Shown here: piece after piece, positions 62,913 through 64,000 of the stretch
Layout: the number at the start of each line of letters is the position of its first letter
Numbering within the stretch: the stretch's first letter is position 1
Assembly (NCBI GenBank): GCA_018335855.1
Contig: JAGXRM010000026.1
Location: 1 to 64,000, forward strand
Direction: 5' to 3'
Source: Clostridiales bacterium
GTDB taxonomy: Bacteria > Bacillota > Dethiobacteria > Dethiobacterales > Dethiobacteraceae
DNA: 64,000 nucleotides
Position numbers and translations under genes: made by a program
The notes under the pieces: generated by a model
What the model was told of the DNA's origin: nothing
What the model saw: only the letters and a program-made list of their open reading frames with translations
Databases searched by the model: none

Positions 62913-63341
62913 ATGCCCAGACCAACGAAATGCAGAAGGGTAGAGCTTGAACCGAAGTTTACTTATTTTAAGCCTGCAGGGATTCCCAAACATCTTTTGA
63001 CAGAGTTAGAACTGAGTGTGGAAGAGTTAGAGGCCATCCGGCTGAAAGATCTTGCGGGGCTGGAACAGGAAGAATGCGCAACCAGGATGAACGTGTCCCG
63101 GCCCACATTTCAGCGGATACTTTCCGCGGCACGGGGTAAGCTGGCTGAGGCAGTTGTAGAGGGAAAGGCAATAAAAATAACAGGTGGCCACTATCGGGTT
63201 GAACGGAGAACGGCAGACTGTGATTCCTGTGACCACAGCTTTGAAATACAGGAGACCCGGGACTGCCGCCAGGAAGTCTGTTGTCCCCGCTGCGGAAAAC
63301 ATATGGAGAAAAAAGAGAAGGGCCCGGAATCTTGTTCATGA
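62913..63341 (+). CDS. DUF134 HTH protein with Cys-rich C-terminus
   Basis: 142 residues. MPRPTKCRRVELEPKFTYFK is the DUF134 start. A sigma-4-like helix-turn-helix follows (LSVEELEAIRLKDLAGLEQE, ECATRMNVSRPTFQRIL), then an extra zinc-ribbon-like tail with CDSCDHSFE and CCPRCGKHM. Probably a DNA-binding regulator, and the promoter palindrome is a candidate self-target. Ribosome binding site GAGAGGAG. Confidence 0.88.
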   Translation: MPRPTKCRRVELEPKFTYFKPAGIPKHLLTELELSVEELEAIRLKDLAGLEQEECATRMNVSRPTFQRILSAARGKLAEAVVEGKAIKITGGHYRVERRTADCDSCDHSFEIQETRDCRQEVCCPRCGKHMEKKEKGPESCS

Positions 63342-63356
63342 TCCGGCCCTTCTTTG
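63318..63356 (+). terminator. Terminator overlapping the end of the DUF134 gene
   Basis: AAGGGCC-GGAAT stem pairing with ATCCGGCCCTT, then CTTTGTTTTTT. It begins inside the last codons. Confidence 0.8.
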
Positions 63357-63360
63357 TTTT

Positions 63361-63789
63361 TTATTTTACTTTAGTGATAATAACTTTCCCGCTTGCTATA
63401 ATCTCATCAACGTCAAACACGTAGTAAGCGTCCACTTTGCTTAAGGTTCCGCTGACCTGCAAACTTTCTCCTTCGGCAGGCAGTGTCCCGGTATAAAGGG
63501 AAGCGGTTTCCAGTATGGTTTGCTGTTCTGTAGTAAAAGGAACGAGCAAGGGAATTGTGCAGCAACCGCCACCATCAACAATTATGATTACACTTTCTTC
63601 TTCATAGATCGCTCCGGCATCACCGGTGATTGTTAGCTTGCCAAGATAGTCATTGGGGGCGGCCGAGACTTCTGAAACGCCAATAACACCTCTGGAATTA
63701 CCCGCACTGCTCTGGGATAGACGCGGATAAATGGCCAAGCCGGCAACTATTAGGATTAAGGCTACAATAAGCAGTGTCTTTTTTTGCAT
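63361..63789 (-). CDS. Exported small OB-fold-like protein
   Basis: 142 residues. An N-terminal hydrophobic signal or anchor (KKTLLIVALILIVAGLAIYP), then a beta-rich domain with LGKLTITGDAGAIYE, VDGGGCCTIPLL and SLQVSGTLSKVDAYYVFDV, resembling the OB-fold tRNA_anti-like/BOF exported proteins. The adjacent Cys pair could bind metal. Function unknown. Confidence 0.65.
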   Translation of the reverse strand: MQKKTLLIVALILIVAGLAIYPRLSQSSAGNSRGVIGVSEVSAAPNDYLGKLTITGDAGAIYEEESVIIIVDGGGCCTIPLLVPFTTEQQTILETASLYTGTLPAEGESLQVSGTLSKVDAYYVFDVDEIIASGKVIITKVK

Positions 63790-63877
63790 TTGTTATCCTC
63801 CTTCACATAGTTCTATTATACGGGGGGAGGGTTCTTACGTCTAGTAGTAGATTGTGAATTTTTTGTGAACATTAACA

Positions 63878-63907
63878 AATTGCCTTCCGCTTTGACGGAA
63901 AGCAATT
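63878..63907 (-). terminator. Terminator of the partial yqeY gene
   Basis: AATTGCTTTCCG pairs with CGGAAGGCAATT (one G-T) around TCAAAG on the minus strand, then TTGTT. Confidence 0.7.
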
Positions 63908-63910
63908 CTT

Positions 63911-64000
63911 TTAAGAGAGATTTTTCTTAACAGCAGCCTTGACACGGGTTCCGTCTGCTTTCCCCTTAACCAGGGGCATCAATTTTCCCATGACTTTGCC
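63911..64000 (-). CDS. yqeY: GatB/YqeY-domain protein, C-terminal end (cut by window edge)
   Basis: The last 29 codons, reading GKVMGKLMPLVKGKADGTRV and ending AAVKKNLS at TAA 63911. This is the conserved end of YqeY proteins, which resemble the tRNA-binding tail domain of GatB. The rest lies beyond the window. Confidence 0.9.
   Translation of the reverse strand, partial: GKVMGKLMPLVKGKADGTRVKAAVKKNLS

Overview
The window looks like chromosome from a spore-forming, Gram-positive anaerobe of the Clostridia (Peptococcaceae-like or a relative). The evidence is spoVM, an alpha/beta-type SASP, spoVS, ylbJ, a twin DUF3231 protein, FabK as enoyl reductase, strong AGGAGG-type ribosome binding sites with many TTG and GTG starts, and a core gene order (spoVM-rpmB-yloU-yloV ... 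plsX-fab-acpP-rnc-smc-ftsY-ylxM-ffh-rpsP-khpA-rimM-trmD-rplS-lepB-rbgA-rnhB-yraN) like that of Bacillus subtilis. The species cannot be named from sequence alone.

Positions 1-5400 are a degraded accessory zone. It holds a truncated thioredoxin-domain (YyaL/DUF255) gene, fragments of a large conjugative-element helicase joined by deletion to another fragment, a higBA-type toxin-antitoxin pair with a palindromic operator, a tRNA-Leu(CAA), and a frameshifted secreted serine protease.

Positions 5387-21665 are a complete-looking ethanolamine-utilisation bacterial microcompartment (BMC) locus: the EutV/EutW two-component antitermination pair, EutA/EutB/EutC (ammonia-lyase and its reactivase), shell proteins (EutL, an EutK-like protein with a C-terminal nucleic-acid-binding-like tail, two near-identical EutM, EutN, a PduT-like Fe-S trimer and one further tandem BMC protein), EutJ, a PduS-like flavo/Fe-S cobalamin reductase, EutQ, the acetaldehyde dehydrogenase EutE, the adenosyltransferase EutT and the permease EutH. 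The eutW-eutA gap carries a textbook ANTAR dual hairpin whose second stem excludes an intrinsic terminator. That explains how ethanolamine sensing by EutW/EutV would switch on the downstream operon. No phosphotransacetylase, alcohol dehydrogenase, EutP or EutS is present in the window.

Positions 21800-29800 are again accessory: a DUF3231 spore protein, a fused and truncated RHH-RelE toxin-antitoxin ORF, a HEPN-MNT pair, a membrane-anchored NlpC/P60 endopeptidase, the 5 prime stub of a group II intron behind a hairpin, a four-SH3b GH18 glycosidase, tRNA 3 prime-half scars, and a second tRNA-Leu(CAA). The two tRNA-Leu genes differ by one compensated base pair.

Positions 29800-33200 carry a MarR-controlled pair of 4Fe-4S reductase-like proteins and an M20 peptidase. 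From 33.2 kb to the end the window is mostly housekeeping: ribosomal proteins, fatty-acid kinase and fatty-acid synthesis, chromosome segregation, SRP, RNA modification, signal peptidase and RNase HII. REP-like palindromes interrupt it at 37.5-37.8 kb and 55.0 kb. Near the end a c-di-AMP (ydaO/yuaA) riboswitch precedes a cell-wall hydrolase, and a DUF134 regulator follows with a consensus promoter and palindromic operator.
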